A stretch of 64,000 bases of DNA from Paractinoplanes abujensis (GTDB lineage: Bacteria; Actinomycetota; Actinomycetes; Mycobacteriales; Micromonosporaceae). Made by a program: the position numbers and the translations under genes. The notes beneath the pieces were generated by a model. That model saw nothing but the letters and a program-made list of their open reading frames with translations. It was not told where the DNA came from and ran no database searches. Shown here one piece after another: positions 54,701 to 63,710 of the stretch; positions within the stretch are counted from its first letter, which is position 1, and each line of letters starts with the position of its first letter. The DNA is taken from contig NZ_JACHMF010000001.1 of NCBI RefSeq assembly GCF_014204895.1, positions 7,502,001 through 7,566,000 on the forward strand. The letters run 5' to 3'.

Positions 54701-55768
54701 GTGACGAACTGGATGACCGCGGCCGGTATCGCCCTCATCGCCGGAGGGCTGGCCACGCTGATCTGCTTCCGAACCGTGCTCTTCGGCGGAGGCGGGCGGC
54801 GGGCCCGGGGCAACGCCGAGGCCGACATCCAGCCCTCGTCACGTCGTGGGCGAGGCAACCGCCGGCACAACCGGTCGGCCGAGCCGGCTGCTCTTCTCCC
54901 CGCCGAGGAGGTCGGCCTGACTGAGGAGGACGAGCAGCGCGCGGAGATCCCTTACGAGGACCGGCCGCGCGAGCTGCACGCCGAGGATCAAGACCTTTTC
55001 CCGTACGGGGATGAGCCCGTCGAGGAGCCGTTCCTCGACTACGAGCCGGACCCGTACGAGGCCGAACCGTACGACCCCCAGCCCTACGAGCCCGAACCGT
55101 ACGAGCCCGAGCCGTACCAGCCGGAGCCGCACGAGCTCGAACCCGCGTTGCGGCTCGTGCTGGACGACGTCGAGGACGTGCCCGCACCCGCGTACAGCGG
55201 GGAACGCTTCGGCCACCGTGTCGAGGGCTGGGTCCGCCCCGAATACCGGCACGTCCCCGAGGAGCCCCCGGCCGGTGAGTACTGGACGCCGATTCCCGTG
55301 GACCTGGAGCCCGACCCGGAGCCCTCGGCCAAGGGTTACGGCTGGCCCATGGCCGTCGAGCGCCTGCCCGCGGTCCCCGACTACGAGCCGTCCACCGGCT
55401 TCGACCTCGCCCCGGTGGAGCACGAGCCGACCGAGGTCGTCTCCGCGATGCCGCCTGTGCGCAAGCGCCGCGACCGGGCGCCGCTCAACGACCGCGACCG
55501 GGCCAACCGCGTCCGCCTGCCCCGGAACTGGTCGGCCCGCGACGACAAATACCAGGAGCCGGCGGCCCGCGAATGGCGGACCGAGAACGAGTCGGCGCCA
55601 CGCCGTCGCCGCGCCGAGTCCACGCAGATGTTCGCCGCGGTGACCGAGGATCTGGCCCCGCACAGCCGTCGCCGGCCCCGCCCGCGGCCGCGCCCGTCGG
55701 TGGAGCCGCCCGACCGCAGCACCACGATGTACGTGAGCCGTCACGCGGCCGAACCGCCGCCGCGCTGA
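54701..55768 (+). CDS. Membrane-anchored acidic disordered protein
   Basis: A 355-residue protein with one N-terminal transmembrane helix (AAGIALIAGGLATLICF, about residues 6-23) and a long hydrophilic cytoplasmic part. Residues about 100-150 consist of short Tyr-Glu-Pro repeats (PYEPEPYEPEPYQPEP), then further Pro/Glu and finally Arg-rich sequence ending RPRPRPRPS. I do not recognise it; an Arg-rich end next to an acidic region suggests scaffold behaviour. Start at GTG 54701 or ATG 54713. A very long open frame running from 52.3 kb through accD in this frame is an artefact of GC-rich sequence. Confidence 0.6.
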   Translation: MTNWMTAAGIALIAGGLATLICFRTVLFGGGGRRARGNAEADIQPSSRRGRGNRRHNRSAEPAALLPAEEVGLTEEDEQRAEIPYEDRPRELHAEDQDLFPYGDEPVEEPFLDYEPDPYEAEPYDPQPYEPEPYEPEPYQPEPHELEPALRLVLDDVEDVPAPAYSGERFGHRVEGWVRPEYRHVPEEPPAGEYWTPIPVDLEPDPEPSAKGYGWPMAVERLPAVPDYEPSTGFDLAPVEHEPTEVVSAMPPVRKRRDRAPLNDRDRANRVRLPRNWSARDDKYQEPAAREWRTENESAPRRRRAESTQMFAAVTEDLAPHSRRRPRPRPRPSVEPPDRSTTMYVSRHAAEPPPR

Positions 55769-55778
55769 GCCCCGGCGC

Positions 55779-55784
55779 TAGTCT
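55779..55784 (+). promoter_or_regulatory. -10 box of birA, predicted leaderless
   Basis: TAGTCT followed by 6 bases and the birA ATG; no Shine-Dalgarno sequence between the previous stop and the start. Confidence 0.5.
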
Positions 55785-55790
55785 CGGCCC

Positions 55791-56642
55791 ATGGCTTCGC
55801 CGTTCATGGATCTCGACCGGCCCCCGCTCTCCGAGCGTTCCCTCACGCGTGCGCTCGTGACCCCGGGCAGTCTGTGGTCCCGGCTCGACCTGCGCACCGA
55901 GACCGCTTCGACCAACGCCGACGCCGCCGCGGCGGCCACCCGGGGTGAACCGGAGGGTCTGGTCGTCGTGGCCGAGCAGCAGACCGCGGGCCGTGGGCGA
56001 CGCGACCGGCAGTGGACGTCGCCCGCCCGCGCCGGTCTCACGGTGAGTGTGCTGCTCCGGCCCGGTCAGGCCGACCGTGAGCGCGAGTGGGCCGCCCTGA
56101 CCCCGGGTTCGTTCGCCTGGCTGCCGCTGCTGGCCGGGGTGGCCCTGCGGGAGGCCGTGGAGCGGGTGGCCGAGGTCGAGACCGCCCTCAAGTGGCCCAA
56201 CGATCTGCTGGTGAACGACGGGAAGTGCGCCGGCATCCTGGCCGAGGTGGCGGGCGACGCCGTGGTGGTGGGCATCGGGCTCAACGTGACGACCCGCGCC
56301 GAGGAGTTGCCGGAGACCACCGGGCTGCCCGCGATGTCACTCCGGCTGGCCGGTGCGGCCGTCACGGACCGTGACCCGCTGCTGCGGGCCCTGCTGCGCG
56401 GCTTGGCCGCCTGGTATGCGGGCTGGCGCGAGGCGGGCGGCGACGCGGAGATGTCCGGCCTGCTCGCGGCGTACCGGCGGGGTTGCGCCACGATCGGCCG
56501 TCAGGTGCGGGTCCTGCTGCCCGCGGGCGAACCGCTCACCGGCGAGGCGATCGAGGTGGACCGGGACGGCCAATTGGTCGTCCGGACGGCGGACGGTGCC
56601 GTGCATCGCGTCTCGGCGGGTGACGTGCTGCACGTACGCTGA
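55791..56642 (+). CDS. birA: Biotin-[acyl-CoA carboxylase] ligase
   Basis: A 283-residue biotin protein ligase of the single-function type, without the N-terminal winged helix of E. coli BirA. Motifs: ETASTNADA, biotin-binding loop EQQTAGRGRRDRQW (near residue 65), KWPNDLLVNDGKCAGIL (near 135) and the C-terminal SH3-like domain. It biotinylates the lysine of AccA (EAMKM). Location near accD, in the opposite direction, matches mycobacteria. Confidence 0.93.
   Translation: MASPFMDLDRPPLSERSLTRALVTPGSLWSRLDLRTETASTNADAAAAATRGEPEGLVVVAEQQTAGRGRRDRQWTSPARAGLTVSVLLRPGQADREREWAALTPGSFAWLPLLAGVALREAVERVAEVETALKWPNDLLVNDGKCAGILAEVAGDAVVVGIGLNVTTRAEELPETTGLPAMSLRLAGAAVTDRDPLLRALLRGLAAWYAGWREAGGDAEMSGLLAAYRRGCATIGRQVRVLLPAGEPLTGEAIEVDRDGQLVVRTADGAVHRVSAGDVLHVR
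56635..56640 (+). promoter_or_regulatory. -10 box of the PH-domain gene inside birA
   Basis: TACGCT overlaps the last codons of birA and ends 6 bases before GTG 56647. The GTG also follows birA by only 4 bases, so read-through from birA is equally possible. Confidence 0.35.
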
Positions 56643-56646
56643 CCGC

Positions 56647-57246
56647 GTGGCGTTCCCGGACGAAGTGCTGGCCGACGAGGAAGAACTCGTCCTGCACCTG
56701 CATCCCCATTGGAAGGCGGCCCTGCGCCCCGGTCTGCTCGTGCTGCTCGCGGTCGTGGTGACCGCCGGGGCCTGGGTGATGCTGCCCAGCACCGAGGGTG
56801 GGCTGATCGCGTTTCTCGTGGTGGCGGCCATCATGCTCTACCAGGGCCTGCGCTACGGGGTGGCGCCGCTGGTGATCTGGCGGTGCACCCATTATGTGCT
56901 GACCGACGAGCGCATCCTGCTGCAGGACGGTGTGATCGCCCGGGAGCGGCGGGACCTGCCGCTCAACCGGATCAACGATCACGTGGTGACCCAGTCGGTG
57001 CTCGATCGCCTGTTCGGCTCGGGCACCCTCAAGGTCGACTCGATCGGCGAGCAGGCCGTGATCCTGGCCGCCGTGCCCCGTGCTCAGAGCGTGCAGACGT
57101 TGCTCTACGAGCTGATCGAGCAGGACCGCGTCCGGCACCCGGAGGACGAGGAGGAGGAGGCCGAGCCGGAGGTACCCGTACAGCGGAAAGGGTTTTTCCG
57201 GAGGAAGCCCGCGGCTAACGGGAAGGCTGCGGATCCTCGGCGCTGA
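56647..57246 (+). CDS. PH-domain (YdbS-like) membrane protein
   Basis: A 199-residue membrane protein with two transmembrane helices (about 28-44, VLLAVVVTAGAWVML, and 50-66) followed by a bacterial PH-like domain (THYVLTDERILLQDGVIARERRDLPLNRI). The C-terminus is acidic then basic (KGFFRRKPA). It is the positional counterpart of Rv3278c next to birA in M. tuberculosis. Function unknown. Its 3' end overlaps the converging GtrA gene by 32 bases. Confidence 0.82.
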   Translation: MAFPDEVLADEEELVLHLHPHWKAALRPGLLVLLAVVVTAGAWVMLPSTEGGLIAFLVVAAIMLYQGLRYGVAPLVIWRCTHYVLTDERILLQDGVIARERRDLPLNRINDHVVTQSVLDRLFGSGTLKVDSIGEQAVILAAVPRAQSVQTLLYELIEQDRVRHPEDEEEEAEPEVPVQRKGFFRRKPAANGKAADPRR

Positions 57247-57736
57247 TCTCGGCCAGGCCGGCCACCGCGTCGAGCTCGGTGAGGTCGGCCTCGTGACCGT
57301 CGACGGGCGGCTTGAGGAAGACGAACGTGCGGTACGCCCAGAATCGGAACACCGTGGCGATCACGATGCCGATCAGGGTGACGGCCATGAAGGCGACCTC
57401 GTCGTGCTGCTCGGTCAGGCCGAAGCCGTATTTGCCGATGGCGATCGAACCGGACTGGATGACCATGCCGACGAGGTTGAAGCCGAAGAACAGCGTGTAC
57501 TCCCGCCGCAGCGCGGTGCGGCTGTGGTTGCGGTAGGTCCAGTACCGGTTCGCGATGTACGCCAGGGTGGTGGTGACCACGGTGGCGATGACGCTCGCCT
57601 TGACCGCGCCGATGGGCAGCGCGACCCAGGTGATCGCCATGTAGAGCAGCGTGTTACCGGCACCGATCACCCCGAAAGCGAGAACTTCCGGGGCGAGACG
57701 GCGCAGGTGGTCCGTCAGCTCACGTGCTGAAGGCAT
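57215..57736 (-). CDS. GtrA family membrane protein, copy 1
   Basis: A 173-residue protein with four transmembrane helices and the GtrA hallmarks FGVIGAGNTLLYMAI, YIANRYWTYRNHSRTALRRE and FRFWAYRTFVF. GtrA proteins are thought to flip polyprenyl-phosphate-linked sugars or to assist cell-wall polysaccharide synthesis. Counterpart of Rv3277. The C-terminal 30 residues are acidic. Predicted leaderless (TAAGGT). Confidence 0.86.
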   Translation of the reverse strand: MPSARELTDHLRRLAPEVLAFGVIGAGNTLLYMAITWVALPIGAVKASVIATVVTTTLAYIANRYWTYRNHSRTALRREYTLFFGFNLVGMVIQSGSIAIGKYGFGLTEQHDEVAFMAVTLIGIVIATVFRFWAYRTFVFLKPPVDGHEADLTELDAVAGLAEISAEDPQPSR

Positions 57737-57742
57737 GGGGCA

Positions 57743-57748
57743 ACCTTA
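57743..57748 (-). promoter_or_regulatory. -10 box of GtrA copy 1, predicted leaderless
   Basis: TAAGGT on the - strand, 6 bases before the ATG. Confidence 0.5.
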
Positions 57749-57762
57749 CGGGAGAGGGGCAG

Positions 57763-58305
57763 TTACGCCGTGTCACGAACGGGGGATGGCGGCGGTGTCA
57801 CACCGGCCGCCCGGTGCTCCTGTCGTGAGGGCGCGCCCGGCGGGGTCGTGGCCGGGAAGACGAACCGGCGATACGACCAGAAACGGAACAGCGAGCCGGC
57901 GGCGGTGCCGACCAGCTGACCGGAGATGTTGTCCGCGAGCTGGGTCTGGAAGATCGGCGAGAGCTGGCCGAGACCGTAGTGACTGATCGCCAGGCAGGCC
58001 AGACCGATGCCGAGGCCGATGGCGTTGAGCACGAAAAACATCGTGTACTGCCGGGCCATGTGGGCGTGGGCGCGATCACGCCACGTCCAGAACCGGTTGC
58101 CCGCGAACGCGAACGTGGTCGCGATGACGGTCGAGATGGTCTTGGCGATCAGGGTCTCGAAGCCGGACTGCAGCAGCACGTTGAAGATCGCGACGTCGAT
58201 CGCGAAGGCGATGCCGCCCACGGTGCCGAATTTGCCCAGCTCGCGAAACAGTGCCCGTAACCGGGGACGCAGGCCGGTCGGCTGCGTCGCTGATTCTTCG
58301 GGCAC
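57763..58305 (-). CDS. GtrA family membrane protein, copy 2
   Basis: A 180-residue paralogue: FGTVGGIAFAIDVAIFNVLL, FAFAGNRFWTWRDRAHAHMARQ and FRFWSYRRFVFP with four transmembrane helices. It lies 26 bases upstream of copy 1 on the same strand. GTG 58305 is preceded by TACGCT at 7 bases; a longer frame upstream is Arg/Thr-rich and unlikely. The two copies may form a heteromer. Confidence 0.84.
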   Translation of the reverse strand: MPEESATQPTGLRPRLRALFRELGKFGTVGGIAFAIDVAIFNVLLQSGFETLIAKTISTVIATTFAFAGNRFWTWRDRAHAHMARQYTMFFVLNAIGLGIGLACLAISHYGLGQLSPIFQTQLADNISGQLVGTAAGSLFRFWSYRRFVFPATTPPGAPSRQEHRAAGVTPPPSPVRDTA

Positions 58306-58312
58306 GTTTTCG

Positions 58313-58318
58313 AGCGTA
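58313..58318 (-). promoter_or_regulatory. -10 box of GtrA copy 2, predicted leaderless
   Basis: TACGCT on the - strand, 7 bases before GTG 58305. Confidence 0.45.
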
Positions 58319-58357
58319 CCGGGGGCAGTCACTGACCGCTGTTTTCGTTGGCGAGTC

Positions 58358-59116
58358 TTAACCGCTGGACCTCGCATGGTGACGTTGCCGGTACGGAGGG
58401 TGGATCTCGCTGATCTCGGCGATCTCCGCAACTCTCTTCCGGCACTCACTGCACCACCTCAGATGTACGCGCATTCGATTGCTGTCCCGCGGGGCGAGGC
58501 GCCCGCGCAGGTGGACCCCGAGCCGGTCGCCGGCCCACCGGCATTCCGGGTGCTCGGCCGTCGTCACGTGCTGCTGCAGATAAAGGCTGCGCAGCCCTTC
58601 CCGCGCGCGGTGGGCCAGCACCGCCACCGCGTTGGGCGTCATGCCGAGCATCCCGGCGACCTCGGCTGGGCTGTTCCCTTCAACGGCCGTCTGCCACAAC
58701 ACGTCACGCCAGCGCTCCGGCAACTGGCGGAACGCGGCCGCCGCGTACGTGCGTTCCAGCCGGTCGAGCGCCGGGTCGGTGTAGGGCTGGCCCTCGTCGT
58801 ACCGGGACAGATCGTCGGTGAATTCGAGCCGCCGGTCTCGCCGGGCCCGGTGGTAACAGACGTGCCGCATGGTCGTGTGCAGGTAGGCACGGAAGGCGAC
58901 CAGGGGGCCGCGGCCGGCTCGCAGGGAGGCGAATACCTTGACGAACGTCTCGGCCACCAGGTCGTCGACGTCGGCCGGGTCGCTGACCAGTCCGTACGCC
59001 AATTGGCGGGCCGGCCCGCGGTGCCGCTCGTACAGGGTCCCGTACGCCGCGGTGTCGCCGGCCCGGACGGCGGCCAACAGGTCGGTGTCCGGTGGGTCGT
59101 GGTCCGGCATCGTCAT
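58358..59116 (-). CDS. ECF-like sigma factor with C-terminal zinc-finger-like domain
   Basis: A 252-residue sigma-70 family protein. Region 2 at residues 10-90 (ADVDDLVAETFVKVFASL), region 4 at about 125-180 (LPERWRDVLWQTAVEGNSPAEVAGMLGM and a helix-turn-helix). The last 60 residues contain HPECRWAGDRLGVHLRG and VHLRWCSECRK, a His-x3-Cys-x2-Cys arrangement like zf-HC2 anti-sigma zinc-binding domains, fused here to the sigma factor itself. GGAGG precedes ATG 59116. No separate anti-sigma gene is adjacent, so self-inhibition is possible. Confidence 0.82.
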   Translation of the reverse strand: MTMPDHDPPDTDLLAAVRAGDTAAYGTLYERHRGPARQLAYGLVSDPADVDDLVAETFVKVFASLRAGRGPLVAFRAYLHTTMRHVCYHRARRDRRLEFTDDLSRYDEGQPYTDPALDRLERTYAAAAFRQLPERWRDVLWQTAVEGNSPAEVAGMLGMTPNAVAVLAHRAREGLRSLYLQQHVTTAEHPECRWAGDRLGVHLRGRLAPRDSNRMRVHLRWCSECRKRVAEIAEISEIHPPYRQRHHARSSG

Positions 59117-59287
59117 TCCTGCCTCCTGCGGCGGGAGTAAGAGGAAAGCCCGATACCAACCAGCTTAAGCCGTTAGGTCCGTTTTGCGAAAGTCGAGCCG
59201 AGGGCGCCCAGCGGTGCTCTTGCGCGGAACTGCGTCGTTCTGCGAAGGATCGATCGTTCGTGCGCACGGAAGCCGAAGATTGTGTGG

Positions 59288-59335
59288 TTATCCACAGCTA
59301 CTGCCTATGAACTGAACGTGTGTGCCGCCTAGGCT
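59288..59335 (+). promoter_or_regulatory. DnaA-box-like site and candidate pckG promoter
   Basis: The 300 bases before pckG (59117-59416) hold no gene. TTATCCACA at 59288-59296 is a perfect match to the DnaA-box consensus and lies within a small palindrome TGTGGTTATCCACA. TGAACT (59308-59313), 16 bases and TAGGCT (59330-59335) resemble a -35/-10 pair that would give a leader of about 75 bases before the TTG start, consistent with the Shine-Dalgarno sequence there. Confidence 0.35.
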
Positions 59336-59416
59336 GAGCGCACTCCACCCAAGACCCAGGCCGGCTCCTACCGGCCTTTGTGGTCATTGGTCAATGCCGA
59401 CCGAAGGAGAACCGCC

Positions 59417-61216
59417 TTGCCGCAGCCCACCGAGCACCGTCGCCTCCTCGCCTGGATCGAGGAGACCGCCGCCCTCACCACCCCCGACCGCATCGTCTGG
59501 TGCGACGGGTCGCCGGACGAGTGGAACGAGATCACGGATTCCCTGGTCGAGGCGGGTGCGCTCGTGCGTCTCGACCCCGAGAAGAAGCCGAACTCCTTCT
59601 GGGCCCGCACCGACCCCGGTGACGTGGCCCGGGTCGAGGAGCGCACGTTCATCTGCTCGGTCGACGAGGCCGACGCCGGGCCCACCAACAACTGGACCGA
59701 TCCGGCTGAGATGAAGGCGACGATGACTGAGCTGTATCGGGGGTGCATGCGCGGCCGGACGATGTACGTCATCCCGTTCTGCATGGGCCCGCTCGACGCG
59801 CCGCAACCGATGTTCGGCGTCGAGCTCACCGACAGCCCGTATGTGGTGGCCAGCATGCGCATCATGACGCGGATGGGCAGCGCCGTGCTCGAGGCGATGG
59901 GTGACGACGCCGACTTCGTGCCCGCGCTGCACTCGGTGGGGGCGCCGCTCGAACCCGGTCAGGCCGACGTGGCCTGGCCCTGCAACGAGATCAAATACAT
60001 CTCGCACTTCCCCGAGACCCGCGAGATCTGGTCCTTCGGCTCGGGTTACGGCGGCAACTCGCTGCTCGGCAAGAAGTGCTACGCGTTGCGGATCGCCAGC
60101 GTGGCCGCCCGCGACGAGGGGTGGCTGGCCGAACACATGCTGATCATGAAGCTGACCTCACCCGAGGGCCAGGTCCGCTACATCGCCGGCGCGTTCCCCT
60201 CGGCCTGCGGCAAGACCAACCTGGCCATGCTCGAACCCACCCTGCCCGGCTGGAAGGTGGAGACGGTCGGCGACGACATCGCCTGGATGCGGTTCGGCGA
60301 AGACGGCCGGCTGTGGGCCACCAACCCGGAGTTCGGCCTGTTCGGCGTGGCGCCGGGCACCGATTTCCACACGAACCCCAACGCCATGCGCACGCTGGCC
60401 CGCGGCAACTCCGTCTTCACCAACGTGGCCCTGACCGACGACGGCGACATCTGGTGGGAGGGCATGGGTGAGCCGCCGGCGCACCTGCGCTCCTGGCGCG
60501 GCGAGGACTGGACCCCCGGCTCGGACACCCCGTCGAGCCACCCCAACAGCCGCTTCTGCACGCCCATCGAGCAGTGCCCGATCCTGGCCGATGAATACCA
60601 CGACCCGCGTGGTGTGCCGATCGACGCGATCCTCTTCGGCGGTCGCCGCAAGACGACGATTCCGCTGGTCACCGAGGCCCGCGACTGGGTGCACGGCGTC
60701 TATCTGGGCGCGACCCTGTCCAGCGAGACCACCGCGGCCGCGGTCGGGCAGGTCGGCGTGGTGCGCCGCGACCCGATGGCGATGTTGCCGTTCATCGGCT
60801 ACCACGCCGGTGACTACTTCCAGCACTGGATCGACATGGCCAAGGGCGCCCCGGGCGACGCCGCCAAACTTCCCAAGATCTTCTACGTCAACTGGTTCCG
60901 GCGCGACGACGACGGCGGTTTCCTGTGGCCCGGCTTCGGCGAGAACAGCCGCGTCCTCAAATGGGTGGTGGAGCGGCTCGACGGCAAGGGCGAGGCGGTC
61001 GAGACCGCGATCGGGCACGTGCCCACGGCCGCGGCCATCGACCGTACGGGAATGAACCTGTCCGACGAGGCCCTGGAGGCTGCCCTGCGCGTCGACCGCG
61101 ACGAATGGCTGGCCGAGATCCCGCAGGTCACCGAGTGGTTCACCAAGATCGGCGACAAACTGCCGGCGGTCCTGTGGTCCGAGTTGGACGCGCTGCGGGC
61201 ACGCTTGCAGGACTGA
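59417..61216 (+). CDS. pckG: Phosphoenolpyruvate carboxykinase (GTP)
   Basis: Interconverts oxaloacetate and phosphoenolpyruvate with GTP, the gateway to gluconeogenesis. At 599 residues it is the normal GTP-dependent size. Motifs: [20 protein letters not shown] (substrate site), the P-loop region [14 protein letters not shown] with the reactive cysteine, metal-binding [15 protein letters not shown] and the guanine-binding [25 protein letters not shown] 7-9 bases before TTG 59417 indicates that this TTG, not an upstream codon, is the start. Confidence 0.95.
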   Translation: MPQPTEHRRLLAWIEETAALTTPDRIVWCDGSPDEWNEITDSLVEAGALVRLDPEKKPNSFWARTDPGDVARVEERTFICSVDEADAGPTNNWTDPAEMKATMTELYRGCMRGRTMYVIPFCMGPLDAPQPMFGVELTDSPYVVASMRIMTRMGSAVLEAMGDDADFVPALHSVGAPLEPGQADVAWPCNEIKYISHFPETREIWSFGSGYGGNSLLGKKCYALRIASVAARDEGWLAEHMLIMKLTSPEGQVRYIAGAFPSACGKTNLAMLEPTLPGWKVETVGDDIAWMRFGEDGRLWATNPEFGLFGVAPGTDFHTNPNAMRTLARGNSVFTNVALTDDGDIWWEGMGEPPAHLRSWRGEDWTPGSDTPSSHPNSRFCTPIEQCPILADEYHDPRGVPIDAILFGGRRKTTIPLVTEARDWVHGVYLGATLSSETTAAAVGQVGVVRRDPMAMLPFIGYHAGDYFQHWIDMAKGAPGDAAKLPKIFYVNWFRRDDDGGFLWPGFGENSRVLKWVVERLDGKGEAVETAIGHVPTAAAIDRTGMNLSDEALEAALRVDRDEWLAEIPQVTEWFTKIGDKLPAVLWSELDALRARLQD

Positions 61217-61238
61217 GTGGTGGGGTAAACCCGCGGAT

Positions 61239-62096
61239 GTGACGATCGAAGCGGGGCGGCCCCGCGTGCTGCGCGCGCTGACCGCCCTGCTGCTCACCAC
61301 GGCCGTGGCCACCGTCGTGGTCGAGATCCTCAACTACTGGTACGCCCCCGCGCACGGCTTCGGCTTCGCGGTGCGCACCGGCTGGGCCCTGCTGCGCACA
61401 CTGGGCTGGCTGCTGCTGATCCGCCAGGTCCGCCGGGACCGGGCCGTGGCCCGTCCGCTGGGCCTGATCCTGGCCGTCACCACGGTCTTCGCGGTGGGCC
61501 GCCTGCTCGTCCCGCGCTCCGGCCTGCCACCCTTGCCCGGCGTACTGGGTTTCGCGGTGCTGTTCCTGCTCTGCGTCACCGTGGTCGTGCTGCTTTATCG
61601 CCACCCCGTGGTTCGCCGGCATCTCGTCCGGCATCCCAACCGCCTGGTCCTGACCCGCGAGGGCCTCTCCGTGCGCGAGGCCGTCCCCCGGCGCGCGCCA
61701 GTGACCGGCTGGCTGCTGACCGCCCGGATCTCCGCGTTCACCTACAGCCCGCTGATGCTGGTCCCGTCCCTGATCTCGTTCGGCGAACTCCGCGACCGTC
61801 CGGAGTGGCTGCTCGCGGTGCTGTTCTGGCTGGGCTCGGGCATCGCGGTGAGCTACGCGGTGCTGCTGTGCACCTTCTTCCTGTTGCGCGGCAAACCAGC
61901 GGCGCGCCGCGCTCTGAGCTGGTTGACCCTGACTGTGCTGGTGTGGGACTTGCCGCTCTGCTACTTCCTGCTGGGGGTGGATGGCCTGGTCCGCGACGGC
62001 GCGCCGCTTCTGGCGGCCGGGATGCTCACCTGGTACGCGTTGCATCGAGCCGGGAGAGCGCCGGCAGACGCGTCCGCTCATGATCGAATGACCTGA
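61239..62096 (+). CDS. Polytopic membrane protein of unknown function
   Basis: A 285-residue protein with about seven to eight hydrophobic helices (for example ALTALLLTTAVATVVVEIL at the N-terminus and GVLGFAVLFLLCVTVVVLL). No conserved motif recognised. It begins 22 bases after pckG and its stop overlaps the ATG of the next gene (TGATG), so it is translationally coupled to the DUF1851 protein. Confidence 0.65.
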   Translation: MTIEAGRPRVLRALTALLLTTAVATVVVEILNYWYAPAHGFGFAVRTGWALLRTLGWLLLIRQVRRDRAVARPLGLILAVTTVFAVGRLLVPRSGLPPLPGVLGFAVLFLLCVTVVVLLYRHPVVRRHLVRHPNRLVLTREGLSVREAVPRRAPVTGWLLTARISAFTYSPLMLVPSLISFGELRDRPEWLLAVLFWLGSGIAVSYAVLLCTFFLLRGKPAARRALSWLTLTVLVWDLPLCYFLLGVDGLVRDGAPLLAAGMLTWYALHRAGRAPADASAHDRMT

Positions 62097-62527
62097 TGGA
62101 GCTGACTAAGCAGTTCAGCGGCGAGCAGTACGTCGCCGCGCTGGAATCGTGGTCATGGCTGGACCTGCACGGCAAGAGTCCTCGGTTCACTTCGCTGTTC
62201 GGCGATGTGTTCCTGGAGGACGAGAACGGCGCCTGGTGGTTCCTCAGCACGCTCACCGGTGAGCTGCATCCGGGCTGGCCGGACGGCGCCGCGCTGGCCG
62301 CCGAACTGGACACCGAGGCCGGCCAGGATGAATACCTGCTGGGCGCCTTGGCCATGGCCGCGTTTCACCGGCGTGGGCTCACGCTGGGCGATGACGACGT
62401 TTACGCCTACGTGCCACCGCCCGTCGTGACGGGCAAGTTCGACGTGGACCTGATCCAGGTGTTCAAGTTCTCGGTCGCGGTGAACATGGCCGGTCAGCTG
62501 CACCAGCAACTTCGGGAAGGCACCTGA
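62096..62527 (+). CDS. DUF1851 (Tdi1-like) protein
   Basis: A 143-residue soluble protein. The order SWSWLDLHGKSPRFTSLFGDVFLED, then ENGAWWFLSTLTGEL, and later a YAYVPPPVVTG segment is that of DUF1851, related to the type VI immunity protein Tdi1. No toxin gene is adjacent, so an immunity role is not supported by context. Function unknown. Confidence 0.7.
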   Translation: MELTKQFSGEQYVAALESWSWLDLHGKSPRFTSLFGDVFLEDENGAWWFLSTLTGELHPGWPDGAALAAELDTEAGQDEYLLGALAMAAFHRRGLTLGDDDVYAYVPPPVVTGKFDVDLIQVFKFSVAVNMAGQLHQQLREGT

Positions 62528-62565
62528 CAGATCGACCGGAACTGATCGGCGGGAGGGCTGAGCAC

Positions 62566-63678
62566 ATGCGACTGTTCGACGTGGCCGTAGTGGGAGCAGG
62601 GCCGGCCGGAGCAGCGGCGGCTCTGGCCGCCCGTCGTGAAGGGGCCGGCGTTCTGCTGCTCGACAAGGCGGCCTTCCCCCGCGACAAGACCTGTGGCGAC
62701 GGCATCGCGGCCGAGGCCGTGACCGTCCTCGAAGAACTCGGCGTGCACGGCGTGACCGACGGCTACCCGCCGGTCGATCGTCTGCGCCTCGTCGCCCCCG
62801 GTGGCGCCGCGGTCGCCCGCCCCCTGCCGCGGGCCGCGCACACCGTGCCGCGCCGGGTTTTCGACGAGCGGCTCGTGCGGGCGGCCGTCGCCGCGGGGGC
62901 CGAACTGCGGCAGCACACGGTGCGCGACATCCGCGACGACGGCGACGCGGTCACGGTCGACGACCGGTTCCGGGCGCGCATGCTGATCGGGGCCGACGGC
63001 GCCGGGTCGGTGGTGCGGCGGGCGCTCGGTCACCCCGCCAACCCGCCCGGCCACCTGGCCATGGCGATCCGCGGCTACACCCGTACGGCCAACACGACCG
63101 AGCAGGTGATCGTGACCACCGAGCGGCGCTGGCCGGCGTACGCGTGGGAGTTTCCGCTCGGTGACGGCACCGCGAACGTCGGCTACGGCGAGGTGTTGCG
63201 GGGCGAGCCGCTCTCCCGGACGTACCTGCTGGAACGTCTCGACCGTCTGCTGCCCGGCCTCGACCCGCCGACCGCGGTCCGGGGTCACCACCTCCCGCTG
63301 TCGACCCGGCGTCCGCCGCCGGCGCATGGGCGCGTGCTGCTGGCGGGCGATGCGCTGTCGCTGATCAACCCGTTCACCGGTGAGGGCATCTTCTATGCGG
63401 TGCTGTCCGGTTCCCTGGCCGGGCGGGCAGCCGCGCGGAATACCGATTACCGGCGCGCCCTGCGGATGCGACTCGGCCGGCATCTGCGGCACTCGGGGTT
63501 GGCGGCTCTGCTCACCCGTCAGTCGCGGGTGGTCGACGCCGCGGTCGACGCGGCCGCCCGGGATGCTGCCGTTTTCGACCGGATGGTGGACCTCGGCCTC
63601 GGTGACGGGGTTTTCGATCTTCGCACTATCGGGCGCATCGTCTCCCGGTTGGGTCACCGTCATGTGGCCACCCCTTGA
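62566..63678 (+). CDS. Geranylgeranyl-reductase-family FAD oxidoreductase
   Basis: A 370-residue flavoprotein: FAD-binding DVAVVGAGPAGAAAAL at residues 5-20, FPRDKTCGDGI, the GADGAGSVVRR motif near 145 and the second FAD motif LLAGDALSLINPFTGEG near 265. Family members reduce isoprenoid double bonds (archaeal lipids, menaquinone side chain, chlorophyll). The neighbouring cis-prenyl diphosphate synthase gene makes an isoprenoid substrate plausible. GGGAGGG upstream of the ATG. Confidence 0.84.
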   Translation: MRLFDVAVVGAGPAGAAAALAARREGAGVLLLDKAAFPRDKTCGDGIAAEAVTVLEELGVHGVTDGYPPVDRLRLVAPGGAAVARPLPRAAHTVPRRVFDERLVRAAVAAGAELRQHTVRDIRDDGDAVTVDDRFRARMLIGADGAGSVVRRALGHPANPPGHLAMAIRGYTRTANTTEQVIVTTERRWPAYAWEFPLGDGTANVGYGEVLRGEPLSRTYLLERLDRLLPGLDPPTAVRGHHLPLSTRRPPPAHGRVLLAGDALSLINPFTGEGIFYAVLSGSLAGRAAARNTDYRRALRMRLGRHLRHSGLAALLTRQSRVVDAAVDAAARDAAVFDRMVDLGLGDGVFDLRTIGRIVSRLGHRHVATP

Positions 63679-63710
63679 GTCGCTACCGGTGAGGGCTAGG
63701 GTTTGAGGCG

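Noticed and set aside
52298..55768. A single open frame of more than 1100 codons on the + strand
   Set aside because: Its first two thirds lie in another frame of the HEGGH gene and antisense to accD, with Arg/Asp/Val-rich translation. Only the last part (from 54701) looks like a real protein.
59288..59296. Replication origin
   Set aside because: Only one DnaA box; no cluster, no dnaA, dnaN or AT-rich unwinding region nearby.
62096..62527. Toxin-immunity pair based on the Tdi1-like protein
   Set aside because: The neighbouring genes encode a plain membrane protein and an FAD oxidoreductase; no toxin domain or secretion cargo is adjacent.
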